A DNA stretch of 64,000 nucleotides from Phaeobacter sp. J2-8. Its GTDB lineage: Bacteria; Pseudomonadota; Alphaproteobacteria; Rhodobacterales; Rhodobacteraceae. The stretch lies in NCBI RefSeq assembly GCF_022867865.1, contig NZ_JALIEC010000001.1:496001-560000 (forward strand), read 5' to 3'. The stretch's first letter is position 1, and each line of letters opens with the position of its first letter. Both the position numbers and the translations under genes were made by a program. The notes beneath the pieces were generated by a model that was not told the DNA's origin, did no database searches, and saw nothing but the letters and a program-made list of their open reading frames with translations. Positions 40,771 through 49,656 of this stretch are shown piece by piece.

Positions 40771-41373
40771 ATGACGATGATCCGAATTCTGGCCGCCGCT
40801 CTTGTCACCGGCATGCTGGCCTTGCCCGCAAGCGCCGACAAATTGTCCCTGGCAGAGGTTTCGACCTATCTGAACACCTTGCAACGCGCAAAAGGTGATT
40901 TCACCCAGATCAACGATGATGGCTCTATCTCGACCGGCACGATTTCGATCCGCCGCCCCGGCATGATGCGGTTTGACTACAATCCGCAGGCCCAGGCGCT
41001 GGTACTGGCCTCTGGCGGTGAAGTGGCGATTTTTGATCGCAAGACCAAACGCCCGCCGGATCGTTACCCGGTCACCAACACGCCGTTGAACGTCATTCTG
41101 GCCAAAACCGTGGATCTGACACAGGCCAACATGGTGACGGGGCATACCTATGATGGCACCGCGACCACCGTGCGCGCCCATGATCCCAAACGCCCGGAAA
41201 TCGGCACGATTGATCTGGTGTTCACCGCCGATCCAATAGAGCTGCGCCAATGGGTGATTCAGGATGATGGCGGCGGGCGCACGACCGTGATTCTCGGCGA
41301 TCTCGATGAATCCGCCAGCGTGCCGCATACGATCTTTTCGATCATTGCCGAGATCGAAAAACTGCGCCGTTAA
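40771..41373 (+). CDS. lolA: outer-membrane lipoprotein carrier LolA
   Basis: A 200-residue periplasmic chaperone that ferries lipoproteins from LolCDE to the outer membrane. A signal peptide (MTMIRILAAALVTGMLALPA) ends at ASA. The mature chain shows the family's half-barrel strands: LQRAKGDFTQINDDGSISTG, ISIRRPGMMRFDYN, VLASGGEVAIFDRKTK and a C-terminal ELRQWVIQDDGGGRTTVIL. The start at 40771 is chosen, but ATG codons at 40759 and 40777 are in frame. It ends 4 bases inside the convergent N-formylglutamate amidohydrolase gene. Confidence 0.9.
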   Translation: MTMIRILAAALVTGMLALPASADKLSLAEVSTYLNTLQRAKGDFTQINDDGSISTGTISIRRPGMMRFDYNPQAQALVLASGGEVAIFDRKTKRPPDRYPVTNTPLNVILAKTVDLTQANMVTGHTYDGTATTVRAHDPKRPEIGTIDLVFTADPIELRQWVIQDDGGGRTTVILGDLDESASVPHTIFSIIAEIEKLRR

Positions 41374-42110
41374 AGCCCGGTTTGATCCAGAACCTCGGCC
41401 AGGATCGGCGCCAGCCGTTCCGCCCAGGCGCGTTGCGTGGCCTCTTCTGCAATCAGATCGTTGCGCAGCTCGATCAGGATATTCGGCAACCCCGTCGCCA
41501 GCGCATGACGTTCAATGCTGTCGCCGGGCAGATGGCCGGAATAGGGCACATTGCCATCAACGCAAAGATCGGGCTCTTGGTGCAGGCGCTCGATCAGCGG
41601 CAAGGCCAACCTGTCGTCATGGGCGTATAGAATGCCGATATGCCAGGGGCGGGGCGGGCGTGCCTGAAGCTGCGGCGTAAAGGAATGCACCGCACAGATC
41701 ACCCGGTCCGGTCTTTGCGCCACCAGATCGTCATATGCCGCATGATAGGGCCGATGATATGCGATCAACCGGCGCTCGACCTCGGCCGCATCGGCATGGC
41801 GATTGGCGGGGATGATGGTGCCGTCATAAAGCTTCATCAACAGGGTCGGGTCGTCTTCGCCCCGGTTCGGGTCGATCACCAGCCGGGAAAAATTGGCAAA
41901 CAGCGCCGGACCGTTCAAAAGCTCTGCCAAATGGCGGCTGACCCCCATCGCGCCGGGATCAAATGCGATGTGGCGCCGCATATCCGCCGGGTCCATTCCC
42001 AGATCGCCCCCATTTACCGCAGGGGGGACTACATTTGTCGCGTGATCGCAGGTTACCAGCCAGCGACCGGGTCTTTCCGGGCCGTCGATCCAATAAGGGT
42101 GGAAGCTCAT
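41370..42110 (-). CDS. N-formylglutamate amidohydrolase family protein
   Basis: A 246-residue member of the N-formylglutamate amidohydrolase (HutG/FGase) family. The N-terminal LVTCDHATNVVPP and the middle FSRLVIDPNRGEDDPTLLMK match the family's conserved metal-site and substrate blocks, and the VICAVHSFTPQL segment gives another histidine. Members release formate from N-formylglutamate at the end of histidine degradation; related ones act on other N-formyl or amide substrates. No hut genes are adjacent. A second, distinct family member lies at 60801-61660. Confidence 0.82.
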   Translation of the reverse strand: MSFHPYWIDGPERPGRWLVTCDHATNVVPPAVNGGDLGMDPADMRRHIAFDPGAMGVSRHLAELLNGPALFANFSRLVIDPNRGEDDPTLLMKLYDGTIIPANRHADAAEVERRLIAYHRPYHAAYDDLVAQRPDRVICAVHSFTPQLQARPPRPWHIGILYAHDDRLALPLIERLHQEPDLCVDGNVPYSGHLPGDSIERHALATGLPNILIELRNDLIAEEATQRAWAERLAPILAEVLDQTGL

Positions 42111-42199
42111 GTCATCTCTTCGTAATGTGATACAGCGATATGTAGCGTGCCTCGCGCTTGTCTGCGAGGCCGAAGTGGTGCATAGAGCGGGTGTAATTC

Positions 42200-42211
42200 G
42201 TTAGCGATAAC
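42200..42211. promoter_or_regulatory. LacI-family-type operator upstream of pyk
   Basis: GTTAGCGATAAC is a near-palindrome with the central CG typical of LacI-family operators, 52 bases before the pyk start. It resembles the operator proposed for PckR, a LacI-type regulator of gluconeogenic and glycolytic genes in alphaproteobacteria. Assignment to PckR is an inference. Confidence 0.5.
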
Positions 42212-42263
42212 ATCGCTGCTGCCTGCACGATGTATCAGCCAACTACGAAAGGGCCGATGCGCC

Positions 42264-43709
42264 ATGAAACGTGACCGTAAAGTTAAAATCGTAGCCACCC
42301 TTGGACCTGCGTCCAATACATATGACATGATCCGCAAGCTGCACGAGGCCGGAGCCGATGTTTTCCGGCTGAATATGAGCCACGGCAGCCATGAAGAGAT
42401 CGCCGAACGCCACAAGATCATTCGTCAGATCGAAAAAGATCTGGACAGCCCGATTGCCATTCTGGCCGACCTTCAGGGCCCGAAATTGCGCGTTGGCACC
42501 TTTGCCGATGGCCCGCAGGACCTGGTTCAGGGCGCGGCATTCCGGCTTGATCTTGATCCGACGCCGGGCGACGTCAACCGGGTTTGCCTGCCGCATGTCG
42601 AAATTTTTGCCGCGCTGGAAGTGGGATCGCACCTGCTGGTCAATGATGGCAAGATCCGCCTGAAAGTCAGCAAATGCGGCAAGGATTTTGCCGATTGCAC
42701 CGTGGTGACCGGCGGGATGATTTCCGACCGCAAAGGCGTGAACGTGCCGGACGTGGTGTTGCCGCTGGCGGCTCTGTCGGAAAAGGACCGCAAGGATCTG
42801 GAATTTGTGTGTGAATTGGGTGTGGACTGGCTCGCGCTGTCCTTTGTCCAGCGCGCGCGCGACGTTTGGGAAGCACGGGATCTGGCCAATGGCCGCGCCG
42901 CTCTGATTTCCAAGATCGAAAAACCGACCGCTGTGGCGGATTTCGACGAAATCCTTGATGCCTCGGACGGAATCATGGTGGCGCGCGGTGATCTGGGCGT
43001 GGAACTGCCGGTGCAGAACGTGCCGCCGATCCAGAAACGTCTGGTGCGCAAATGCCGCGCAGCCGCCAAGCCGGTGATCGTGGCCACGCAGATGCTGGAA
43101 AGCATGATCGAAAGCCCGATGCCCACCCGCGCCGAAGTGTCGGATGTGTCCAACGCCATCTATGAAGGCGCCGATGCCATCATGCTGAGCGCGGAATCGG
43201 CCGCCGGTGATTATCCGATCGAAGCCGTGACAACCATGGACAATGTCGCGATCGAGGTCGAAAGCGATCCGACCTATACCGATGTGATCGAAGCCAGCCG
43301 CAAGGCCGAACGCCACTCCGTCGCTGACGGGATCGTGGCCGCCGCGCGCGAAATCGCCGAAACCACCAACGTCAAGGCGATCTGCTGCTTCACCTCCTCC
43401 GGCACCACCGCGGCGCTGGTGGCGCGGGAACGGCCCCGTGTGCCGATCATCGCCATGACCAACCGGTTGGGCACAGCGCGTCGCATGACGCTGACCTGGG
43501 GATGTCTCTGCGTCAAGACCGGCGATATGGAGCGGTTCAAACAGGCGGTGGTCAATGCCGCCCGTGCAGCACGTGCCAGCGGGCTTGCTTCGGAAACAGA
43601 TCAAATTGTGGTCACTGCGGGTGTGCCGTTCAATGTTTCGGGTACAACCAATATCTTGCGCGTTGCCCCCTGTGATGAACGTTTGATTTTCAACACCGAT
43701 CCAGAGTAA
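42264..43709 (+). CDS. pyk: pyruvate kinase
   Basis: A 481-residue pyruvate kinase, which transfers phosphate from phosphoenolpyruvate to ADP. The N-terminal KIVATLGPAS and the substrate motif FRLNMSHGSHEE are intact. The catalytic lysine region ISKIEKPTAV and the metal site ILDASDGIMVARGDLGVELP (family signature) follow. The B domain (about residues 70-165) and the C-terminal allosteric domain (CCFTSSGTTAALVARERPRV) are normal. A LacI-type operator lies upstream. The next gene, a 73-residue membrane protein, starts 28 bases downstream. Confidence 0.95.
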   Translation: MKRDRKVKIVATLGPASNTYDMIRKLHEAGADVFRLNMSHGSHEEIAERHKIIRQIEKDLDSPIAILADLQGPKLRVGTFADGPQDLVQGAAFRLDLDPTPGDVNRVCLPHVEIFAALEVGSHLLVNDGKIRLKVSKCGKDFADCTVVTGGMISDRKGVNVPDVVLPLAALSEKDRKDLEFVCELGVDWLALSFVQRARDVWEARDLANGRAALISKIEKPTAVADFDEILDASDGIMVARGDLGVELPVQNVPPIQKRLVRKCRAAAKPVIVATQMLESMIESPMPTRAEVSDVSNAIYEGADAIMLSAESAAGDYPIEAVTTMDNVAIEVESDPTYTDVIEASRKAERHSVADGIVAAAREIAETTNVKAICCFTSSGTTAALVARERPRVPIIAMTNRLGTARRMTLTWGCLCVKTGDMERFKQAVVNAARAARASGLASETDQIVVTAGVPFNVSGTTNILRVAPCDERLIFNTDPE

Positions 43710-43737
43710 CTTTCCCGCAATTCGAAGGGAACGTTCC

Positions 43738-43959
43738 ATGGATACAGATCTGGCGTTGGTCATTGGCAGCTTCATTGCGATTTTGGCCGTGCCATCGATC
43801 ATCTCGGCCCTCAGCGACGGCCGCGCCCCGCGCGCGGCCGCCATTGCGGTGCTGGTCGGCGGCGGGCTGATCGTTTTTGCGATCACCAGCAATCCCGGCG
43901 GTTATACCGTGGATCAATTGCCAGAGGTGTTTTACCGGGTGGTCGGTCGGTTCATCTGA
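43738..43959 (+). CDS. small two-helix membrane protein, function unknown
   Basis: A 73-residue protein with two transmembrane segments (DLALVIGSFIAILAVPSIIS and AAAIAVLVGGGLIVFAITSN), joined by a short polar loop DGRAPR. GGGAACG lies upstream of the ATG. It follows pyk by 28 bases and is probably co-transcribed with it. No family is recognised beyond similar short proteins in this bacterial group. Confidence 0.65.
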   Translation: MDTDLALVIGSFIAILAVPSIISALSDGRAPRAAAIAVLVGGGLIVFAITSNPGGYTVDQLPEVFYRVVGRFI

Positions 43960-44101
43960 TCGGCAACACTCCGGGCGCATTGAACAGCATGTTTAATGTG
44001 GCATGATCAAAGCGGCGCTGGCCTGTCGGTCGGCGCCGTTGCCTTTTCTACCCGCTCGCCCCGCCGGGGGCGGTCAATTTCCGAAACAGCCGCATTTGCG
44101 C

Positions 44102-44130
44102 TTGGCAATCGTGCCAAGCCGAACTATACG
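44102..44130 (+). promoter_or_regulatory. promoter of rpmI-rplT
   Basis: TTGGCA (44102-44107), 17-base spacer, TATACG (44125-44130), 75 bases before the rpmI start. The first half also forms a perfect hairpin, CTTGGCA-ATCG-TGCCAAG. infC, often the first gene of this operon, is not here, so an own promoter is expected. The rest of the 43960-44205 gap holds no gene. Confidence 0.55.
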
Positions 44131-44205
44131 GCGCTTTCCATCGCGCGGCAGGCCGAAGTGGCATGCCGAGTCGTGCGCAAAATTTCCGAACCAAAGGAGA
44201 CCGAA

Positions 44206-44406
44206 ATGCCCAAGATGAAGACAAAGTCGAGCTGCAAAAAGCGGTTCAAAGTGACAGCCAAGGGCAAGATCAAGGCTGGCCAGGCGGGCAAACGCCACGG
44301 CATGATCAAGCGTTCCACCAAATTCATCCGCGATGCACGCGGCACCACCGTCCTCTGCGAGGCGGATGCCAAGATCATTCGCCCGATGATGCCCTATTCG
44401 CGCTGA
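44206..44406 (+). CDS. rpmI: 50S ribosomal protein L35
   Basis: A 66-residue L35. The sequence [20 protein letters not shown], with [20 protein letters not shown] (L35 core) and [10 protein letters not shown] at the end, is complete. AAAGGAG lies seven bases before the ATG. It is 13 bases upstream of rplT, the standard pair. Confidence 0.96.
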   Translation: MPKMKTKSSCKKRFKVTAKGKIKAGQAGKRHGMIKRSTKFIRDARGTTVLCEADAKIIRPMMPYSR

Positions 44407-44419
44407 GGAGACCTGACAT

Positions 44420-44785
44420 ATGGCACGCGTAAAAGGTGGGACAGTTACCCACGCCCGTCACAAGAAAGTCACCAAAGCCGCGAAAGGTTATTACGGTCGC
44501 CGTAAGAATACCTTCAAGGTTGCACGCCAGGCCGTCGACAAGGCCAACCAATACGCCACACGTGACCGCAAGGCACGCAAGCGTTCGTTCCGCGCGCTGT
44601 GGATCCAACGGATCAACGCCGCCGTGCGCGCCTATGATGAGACGCTGACATATTCGCGCTTCATCAATGGTCTGGCACTGGCCGGGATTGAAGTGGACCG
44701 CAAGGTTCTGGCCGATCTGGCCGTGCATGAACCCGAAGCGTTCAACGCCATTGCCGCCCAGGCAAAAGGCGCGCTTCCAGCCTGA
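44420..44785 (+). CDS. rplT: 50S ribosomal protein L20
   Basis: A 121-residue L20, needed early in 50S assembly; in some bacteria it represses its own operon. The long basic N-terminal helix ([20 protein letters not shown] then [20 protein letters not shown]) and the globular C-terminal domain ([20 protein letters not shown]) are intact. A terminator follows 25 bases after the stop. Confidence 0.96.
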   Translation: MARVKGGTVTHARHKKVTKAAKGYYGRRKNTFKVARQAVDKANQYATRDRKARKRSFRALWIQRINAAVRAYDETLTYSRFINGLALAGIEVDRKVLADLAVHEPEAFNAIAAQAKGALPA

Positions 44786-44810
44786 GGCTGAGAGCACCAT
44801 AAAAGTTTGC

Positions 44811-44840
44811 AAGGCCGTCCCGTTTCGGGGCGGCCTTTTG
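44811..44840 (+). terminator. rho-independent terminator after rplT
   Basis: AAGGCCG..CCC pairs with GGG..CGGCCTT around a GTTTC loop (44811-44837), followed by TTTTGCG. It separates the L35/L20 operon from pheS. Confidence 0.85.
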
Positions 44841-44955
44841 CGTTTCGGGGCGAACATTCCGGATTGCGGCCAGTCACGGCCATTGCTGGTCTTGCACAGC
44901 CAAAGCCATGGGTTTACTTGGGGCGGAATGCCGAAATCACCTCTGGGGGTCAGAA

Positions 44956-46029
44956 ATGGACGATCTGCGCGACAAGTATATTCAGCTGATTGCCGATGCC
45001 GGTGACGAGGCCGCCCTGGAAGGGCTGCGGGTTCAGGCCGTGGGCAAAAAAGGCGAAATCAGCCTGCAAATGCGCGGCTTGGGCAAAATGACCCCGGAAG
45101 AGCGCCAGGTGATGGGCCCGAAGCTGAATGCGCTGAAGGACGAAATCAATTCCGCCCTTGCCGCCCGCAAGGCGGCGCTGGGGGATGCCGCTTTGGAAGA
45201 GCGGCTGCGCGGCGAATGGCTGGACGTGACATTGCCCGCACGCGATCGGCGTCAGGGGACCATCCACCCGATCAGCCAGACCCGCGAAGAGGTCACCGCG
45301 ATTTTTGCCGAGCTGGGCTTTTCGGTGGCCGAAGGGCCGCAGATTGACAGCGATTGGTATAACTTCGACGCTCTGAACATTCCCGGTCACCACCCGGCGC
45401 GGGCCGAGATGGATACATTCTATATGCACCGTGCAGCCGGCGACAATCGCCCGCCGCATGTGCTGCGCACCCACACCTCGCCGGTGCAGATTCGCACCAT
45501 GGAAAAAGAAGGCGCGCCGATCCGCATCATCGCGCCGGGCCGCGTCTATCGCGCCGATTACGACCAGACCCATACTCCGATGTTCCATCAGGTCGAGGGG
45601 CTGGCGATTGACCGCGATATTTCCATGGCGCAGCTGAAATGGACGTTGGAAGAATTCCTGCGGTCGTTTTTTGAGGTCGAAGCCGTGGAGCTGCGGTTCC
45701 GGGCGTCGCATTTTCCCTTCACCGAACCCTCGGCAGAGGTCGACATCCGCTGCTCCTGGGAGGGCGGTCAGTTGAAGGTCGGCGAAGGTGACGATTGGTT
45801 GGAAATCCTCGGCTCTGGCATGGTGCACCCCAATGTGCTGAAGGCCGGCGGGACTGATCCCAATGTCTGGCAGGGGTTTGCCTTTGGCATTGGCATCGAC
45901 CGGATTGCGATGCTGAAATACGGCATCCCCGATTTGCGGGCGTTTTTCGACAGCGATCTGCGGTGGCTGCGTCACTATGGTTTTGCCGCATTGGAACAGC
46001 CGAACCTGCATGGTGGCTTGAGCCGCTAA
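44956..46029 (+). CDS. pheS: phenylalanyl-tRNA synthetase alpha subunit
   Basis: The 357-residue catalytic alpha chain of the alpha2-beta2 PheRS. The N-terminal coiled coil (about residues 1-90) is followed by the class II core: motif 2 around [20 protein letters not shown] with [10 protein letters not shown], and motif 3 [21 protein letters not shown] start at 44956 ([11 protein letters not shown]) has GGGGG upstream. pheT is not adjacent; the next genes are on the opposite strand. It is transcribed separately from rpmI-rplT, given the terminator between them. Confidence 0.95.
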   Translation: MDDLRDKYIQLIADAGDEAALEGLRVQAVGKKGEISLQMRGLGKMTPEERQVMGPKLNALKDEINSALAARKAALGDAALEERLRGEWLDVTLPARDRRQGTIHPISQTREEVTAIFAELGFSVAEGPQIDSDWYNFDALNIPGHHPARAEMDTFYMHRAAGDNRPPHVLRTHTSPVQIRTMEKEGAPIRIIAPGRVYRADYDQTHTPMFHQVEGLAIDRDISMAQLKWTLEEFLRSFFEVEAVELRFRASHFPFTEPSAEVDIRCSWEGGQLKVGEGDDWLEILGSGMVHPNVLKAGGTDPNVWQGFAFGIGIDRIAMLKYGIPDLRAFFDSDLRWLRHYGFAALEQPNLHGGLSR

Positions 46030-46103
46030 GCCAGCCCGGCCAGGCTATGGTGTCGCGATCGGGGGCGAGGTGATCGGGCGCAGATGGGTTTCGTCCCGCC
46101 TGC

Positions 46104-46162
46104 GCGGGCCGACAGGTTGGGGGCCAGCCCCCAAACCCCCGGGATATTTCTGGTCAGATGAA
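46104..46162. repeat. dispersed GGGATATTT element
   Basis: GCGCGGGCCGACAGG, then the palindrome TTGGGGGCCAGCCCCCAA, then ACCCCCGGGATATTTCTGGT and CAGATGAAG. It lies between the convergent ends of pheS and the UPF0178 gene. The layout is the same as at 12630. Confidence 0.75.
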
Positions 46163-46186
46163 GATCCTGCGGAGGCGGCTTTCGAT

Positions 46187-46645
46187 CTAATTGGGAGCTT
46201 GCGCTTTGGCGGTGCGCACAGCGCGTTCCAGTGCATCCAGGAACCGGGATCGGTCTGATTTGGAGAACGGTTTGCCGCCGCCCTGACGAAATGGATCTGC
46301 GGCCCGCAGATCGGACATCAGGTCGCGCATTGCCAGTTGCTGGCCGATGTTGGCTTCGGTGAAGGCCTCCCCCGAATGGCGCAGCACCTGCGCGCCGCTG
46401 GCGACGCATTTGGCGGCCAAAGGGATGTCGCCGGTCACCACCACGTCGCCCGGTCCGGCACGGTCGGCGATCCACATATCCGCAACATCCGGGCCATCCG
46501 CGACAATCACCAGCTCGACAAAGGGATTGCGCGAGGGCCGCAGCCCGCCATTGGCCACCAGATACATCTGCAATTTGTGGCGGGTTGCGACCTTTTCCGC
46601 TTCGTCCTTGACCGGGCAGGCGTCGGCGTCGATGTACAGCGCCAT
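46187..46645 (-). CDS. UPF0178 (YaiI/YqxD) family protein
   Basis: A 152-residue UPF0178 protein with a PIN-like fold. The family N-terminus [20 protein letters not shown] is intact, with further conserved blocks [20 protein letters not shown] and [20 protein letters not shown]. The aspartates in DADACP and TGDIPLA fit a metal site, but no activity is established. It starts 4 bases after the fghA stop on the same strand, so they are probably co-transcribed. Confidence 0.88.
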   Translation of the reverse strand: MALYIDADACPVKDEAEKVATRHKLQMYLVANGGLRPSRNPFVELVIVADGPDVADMWIADRAGPGDVVVTGDIPLAAKCVASGAQVLRHSGEAFTEANIGQQLAMRDLMSDLRAADPFRQGGGKPFSKSDRSRFLDALERAVRTAKAQAPN

Positions 46646-46649
46646 GTGA

Positions 46650-47477
46650 TCAGCGCCGCAAGGCATCAGAATGAAAGGCGACATGGTCTTTCATGAAAGA
46701 GGCCACGAAGAAGTAGCTGTGATCGTAGTGCTTTTGCAGTCGCAGCACATGTTCGACCCGTTGATCCACCATGGCTTTGGCCAGGGCTTCGGTTTTCAGC
46801 AGGTCGCCGAATTGATCCTCGGTGCCGGTGTCGATCAGCACCGGCACGTCAATGCCGTCTTCGCGCATCAGGCGGCTGGCATCATGTGCCTCCCAATCGG
46901 CATGTTCGCCGAGATAGGCGGTGAATTGTTTGCAGCCCCAATCGCTGTCAGAGGGGTTGCAGATCGGCGAGAAGGCCGACACGCTGGAGAAGCGGCCAGG
47001 GTATTTCATCGCCAGCGTCAGCGCGCCATGCCCGCCCATGGAATGGCCGGTGATGGATTGCCGGTATTCGTCCAGCGGGAAATTGGCGAACAACACACGG
47101 GGCAGTTCGTCCATGACATAGCTTTCCATTTGAAAGTGATCGACCCAGGGCGCTTCGGTGGCATCGACATAAAACCCCGCGCCCTGACCAAGATCATAGG
47201 CCGCGTCATTGGCGACATCCGCGCCCCGTGGCGAAGTATCGGGAAACACCATGGCGACGCCCTGTTCTGCGCACCAGGCCTGGGCACCGGCCTTGGTCAT
47301 GGCGTTTTCATGGGTGCAGGTCAGCCCGGACAAGAACCAGATCAGGGGCACAGGGCCGTCTGCGGCCTGGGGCGGCAGGAAAAGGGCAAAGGTCATGTCG
47401 CAATTACAGACCTCTGACAGATGGCTGGCGACAATCTGGCGGCCGCCAAAGGCGCGGTTTTCGGATGTGATTTCCAT
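46650..47477 (-). CDS. fghA: S-formylglutathione hydrolase
   Basis: A 275-residue esterase-D-type alpha/beta hydrolase that splits S-formylglutathione to formate and glutathione, the second step of glutathione-dependent formaldehyde detoxification. The nucleophile serine is in [12 protein letters not shown], the catalytic aspartate in [13 protein letters not shown] and the histidine in [13 protein letters not shown]. The [11 protein letters not shown] oxyanion region is typical. The first-step enzyme, adhC, lies at 53825-54937 on the same strand but in a separate cluster. Its start at 47477 is followed upstream by a copy of the dispersed repeat. Confidence 0.93.
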   Translation of the reverse strand: MEITSENRAFGGRQIVASHLSEVCNCDMTFALFLPPQAADGPVPLIWFLSGLTCTHENAMTKAGAQAWCAEQGVAMVFPDTSPRGADVANDAAYDLGQGAGFYVDATEAPWVDHFQMESYVMDELPRVLFANFPLDEYRQSITGHSMGGHGALTLAMKYPGRFSSVSAFSPICNPSDSDWGCKQFTAYLGEHADWEAHDASRLMREDGIDVPVLIDTGTEDQFGDLLKTEALAKAMVDQRVEHVLRLQKHYDHSYFFVASFMKDHVAFHSDALRR

Positions 47478-47499
47478 GATGACAAGCCTCTTTTTCGTT

Positions 47500-47545
47500 G
47501 CCGCGCCGGGAGCCTCCGGCGGGGATATTTAAGAACAGAAGAAGA
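47500..47545. repeat. dispersed GGGATATTT element (shorter copy)
   Basis: GCCGCGCCGGGAGCCTCCGG, then CGGGGATATTTAAGAACAGA and AGAAG. The palindrome part is different (CCGGGAGCCTCCGG) from the other copies, but the core and the CAGAAGAAG end are kept. It lies between the AEC transporter stop and the fghA start. Confidence 0.6.
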
Positions 47546-47576
47546 CCCAGGCTCTGGGCAAGTCAAGCCTTGGATC

Positions 47577-48506
47577 TCAGGCGCCGGTGATCCAGGCGAT
47601 GATATAGGGCAGGGTGAGGATCGAAGCGGCGGTTGAAAACAGGATGGCCGCAGAGACACGTTGCGGGGCGACGCCGTAATGTTGCGCCAGGATATAAACA
47701 TTGCCCGCCACCGGCAGCGCCGCGGCAGAGACGATGATCGTGGCGGTGAAGGCATCCACCGGAAAGAGCACCAGTGCGGCCAGCGCCACGGCGGCGGGGT
47801 GCAACACCAGTTTGCAGAAGCTGAGATAGCCCGCAATGGTGACCCGTTCCGCCGATTTCGACGCCAGCGAGGCGCCGATCGCAAACAGCGCGCCGGGGGT
47901 GGAGGCCCCGCCAAGTATGACCACGAATTCATTTGCGGGCTCTGGCAACGGCATCCCGGTAGAGGCCCAGGACAGGCCGAGCACCATCGACACGATCATC
48001 GGGTTTTTCACCAGCCCCAGACCCACGGTGCGCAACACACCCAGAGACATGCGGCCATCGCGTGCGCCGGTGATCAGGATCACGATCAGCGAGGAAAACA
48101 CAATCAGGTCGACCGAAAGCACCAGCATCACCGGGCCGATTGCGTCTTCGCCGAACAGTAAGACAAACATCGGCACACCAAGGAAGCCGGTGTTGCCGAT
48201 CACGGCGCATTGCGCCTCGACTGCGGTTTGTTCGATGCCGATCCGGCGGACCAGGCCGATGACGGTCGCCACCACATAGATCGCCGCCGTGCCGGTCAGA
48301 TAGGCCAGCACCAATTGGCTGTCCCAGACCTCTGCCAGTGACAGGTTGGCGGAAAACCGGAACAACATCGCCGACAAGGCGAAGTAGAAGACAAATTTGG
48401 TGAGATAGGCGGTGGCCTCGGCCGAAAAAAACCGTGCGCGCGCCGCCCCATAGCCAAGGGCGATGATGGCAAAGAACGGCAGTGTTTTAAGAAAGATCGC
48501 CAGCAT
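47577..48506 (-). CDS. AEC family transporter
   Basis: A 309-residue auxin-efflux-carrier (AEC) family permease with ten predicted helices arranged as two five-helix repeats. Conserved pieces are ALGYGAARARFF at the N-terminus, the unwound-helix region in GNTGFLGVPMFVLLFG and, in the second half, GGASTPGALFAIGASLA and PVAGNVYILAQHYG. Bacterial members carry malate, malonate or other organic acids. The substrate here cannot be told. It ends just before the short dispersed repeat. Confidence 0.87.
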   Translation of the reverse strand: MLAIFLKTLPFFAIIALGYGAARARFFSAEATAYLTKFVFYFALSAMLFRFSANLSLAEVWDSQLVLAYLTGTAAIYVVATVIGLVRRIGIEQTAVEAQCAVIGNTGFLGVPMFVLLFGEDAIGPVMLVLSVDLIVFSSLIVILITGARDGRMSLGVLRTVGLGLVKNPMIVSMVLGLSWASTGMPLPEPANEFVVILGGASTPGALFAIGASLASKSAERVTIAGYLSFCKLVLHPAAVALAALVLFPVDAFTATIIVSAAALPVAGNVYILAQHYGVAPQRVSAAILFSTAASILTLPYIIAWITGA

Positions 48507-48594
48507 GACCCACCGATAGCATCTTGGGGGGCGGGGTCAATTTGAAAGGGCGCTTTGGTCCTGAAACCTGATCTGGTGTCTGGGGGCGCCGTGG

Positions 48595-49533
48595 TTATGG
48601 GTTTCCCGGTGCTTTTCGCAGGTCCTTCTTGTTCCCACGTCGTCCCGAGCGGGCAAAGCGCGCAAACAAGCGGCCGTCGGTTACGGCAAAGCCGATGCCA
48701 ATGACGGCAAATCCAAACCAGGCTATCGGCGCCATGGTTTCGCCCAGGAAAACAACCCCCAAGGCAATTGCAAAGGGCGGGATCAACAATGTCACCAAAA
48801 GCAAATTGGCCGCCCCGGCCCGCGCCAGAATTGCGAAATACAGCCCATAGGCCAGCGCCGTCGAAAGCGTAGAGAGCCCAAGAAGTGCCGCCCAAACCCC
48901 CATAGACAGTGAAAGGTTCGGCGGGCCATCCAGCACAAGAACGGCCGGGATCATCAGCACGGTACTGCCAAGTAACATACCGAATGCATTGACCAGCGGC
49001 GGTTGATCCGAAAGCATGCTGCGCCCCCATACCCCGGCAAGCGCATAAGACATGGTTGCGCCCAGCACAGCGAGTTGCGCCAAATTGTGCAGGCTGAATG
49101 CGGTCACTGCGGACGGCCCCATGATCAGCGCCACGCCCACAACCCCGAGTGTTGCCCCCGCGATGCGTTTGAATGTCAGAGGTTCATCCTTCAAAAGCAA
49201 GCCAGCCATCAGGGCGGCGAACATGGCAGTGGTCGCATTCAGTATAGAGGCAAGGCCGCTGTCAATTTGTGTTTGCCCCCAGAAAATCAGGGAAAATGGA
49301 ATCGCGTTGTTTAACGCCCCCATGACGAGGTACGCCCCCCAAATCCGCCCGGGGCGGGGCAGACGGGCGCCCCGGGCCCATAGGGCACAGGCCAGGGCGG
49401 TCATTGCCCAGAATACGCGGTGCAACGTGATCGTCATCGGCGGCAGTTCCGTCAGGGCCACTTCGGCAAAGAAGAACGAGCCTCCCCAAACGGCAGCCAG
49501 CAGCAATAACATCATGCTGGCCTTGAGATCCAT
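48595..49533 (-). CDS. DMT-family (EamA) transporter
   Basis: A 312-residue drug/metabolite transporter with ten helices in two EamA repeats. The start at 49533 (MDLKASMMLLLLAAVWGGSF) gives the usual N-terminus with WGGSFFFAEVAL; the first repeat ends with GVVGVALIMG and the second with AWFGFAVIGIGFAVTDG. A TTG codon at 49590 is in frame and would add a hydrophilic 19 residues. The substrate is unknown; amino-acid or metabolite export is common in the family. Confidence 0.85.
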   Translation of the reverse strand: MDLKASMMLLLLAAVWGGSFFFAEVALTELPPMTITLHRVFWAMTALACALWARGARLPRPGRIWGAYLVMGALNNAIPFSLIFWGQTQIDSGLASILNATTAMFAALMAGLLLKDEPLTFKRIAGATLGVVGVALIMGPSAVTAFSLHNLAQLAVLGATMSYALAGVWGRSMLSDQPPLVNAFGMLLGSTVLMIPAVLVLDGPPNLSLSMGVWAALLGLSTLSTALAYGLYFAILARAGAANLLLVTLLIPPFAIALGVVFLGETMAPIAWFGFAVIGIGFAVTDGRLFARFARSGRRGNKKDLRKAPGNP

Positions 49534-49656
49534 CGTAGGCGGGGTGGTCTGTTCATCTTCTGCCTTTCCGGGCGAACTGTTGCCGGACAAAGCTAACTTG
49601 CAGATGGTTTTGGCGCGATCCGTTTCTTGCGGATAAGACCAGATCCGGGCCTGCGC

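Noticed and set aside
44041-44205. L20-binding leader or infC remnant before rpmI
   Set aside because: No infC-like codons or clear L20-site pseudoknot are visible. A normal promoter with a short hairpin explains the region.
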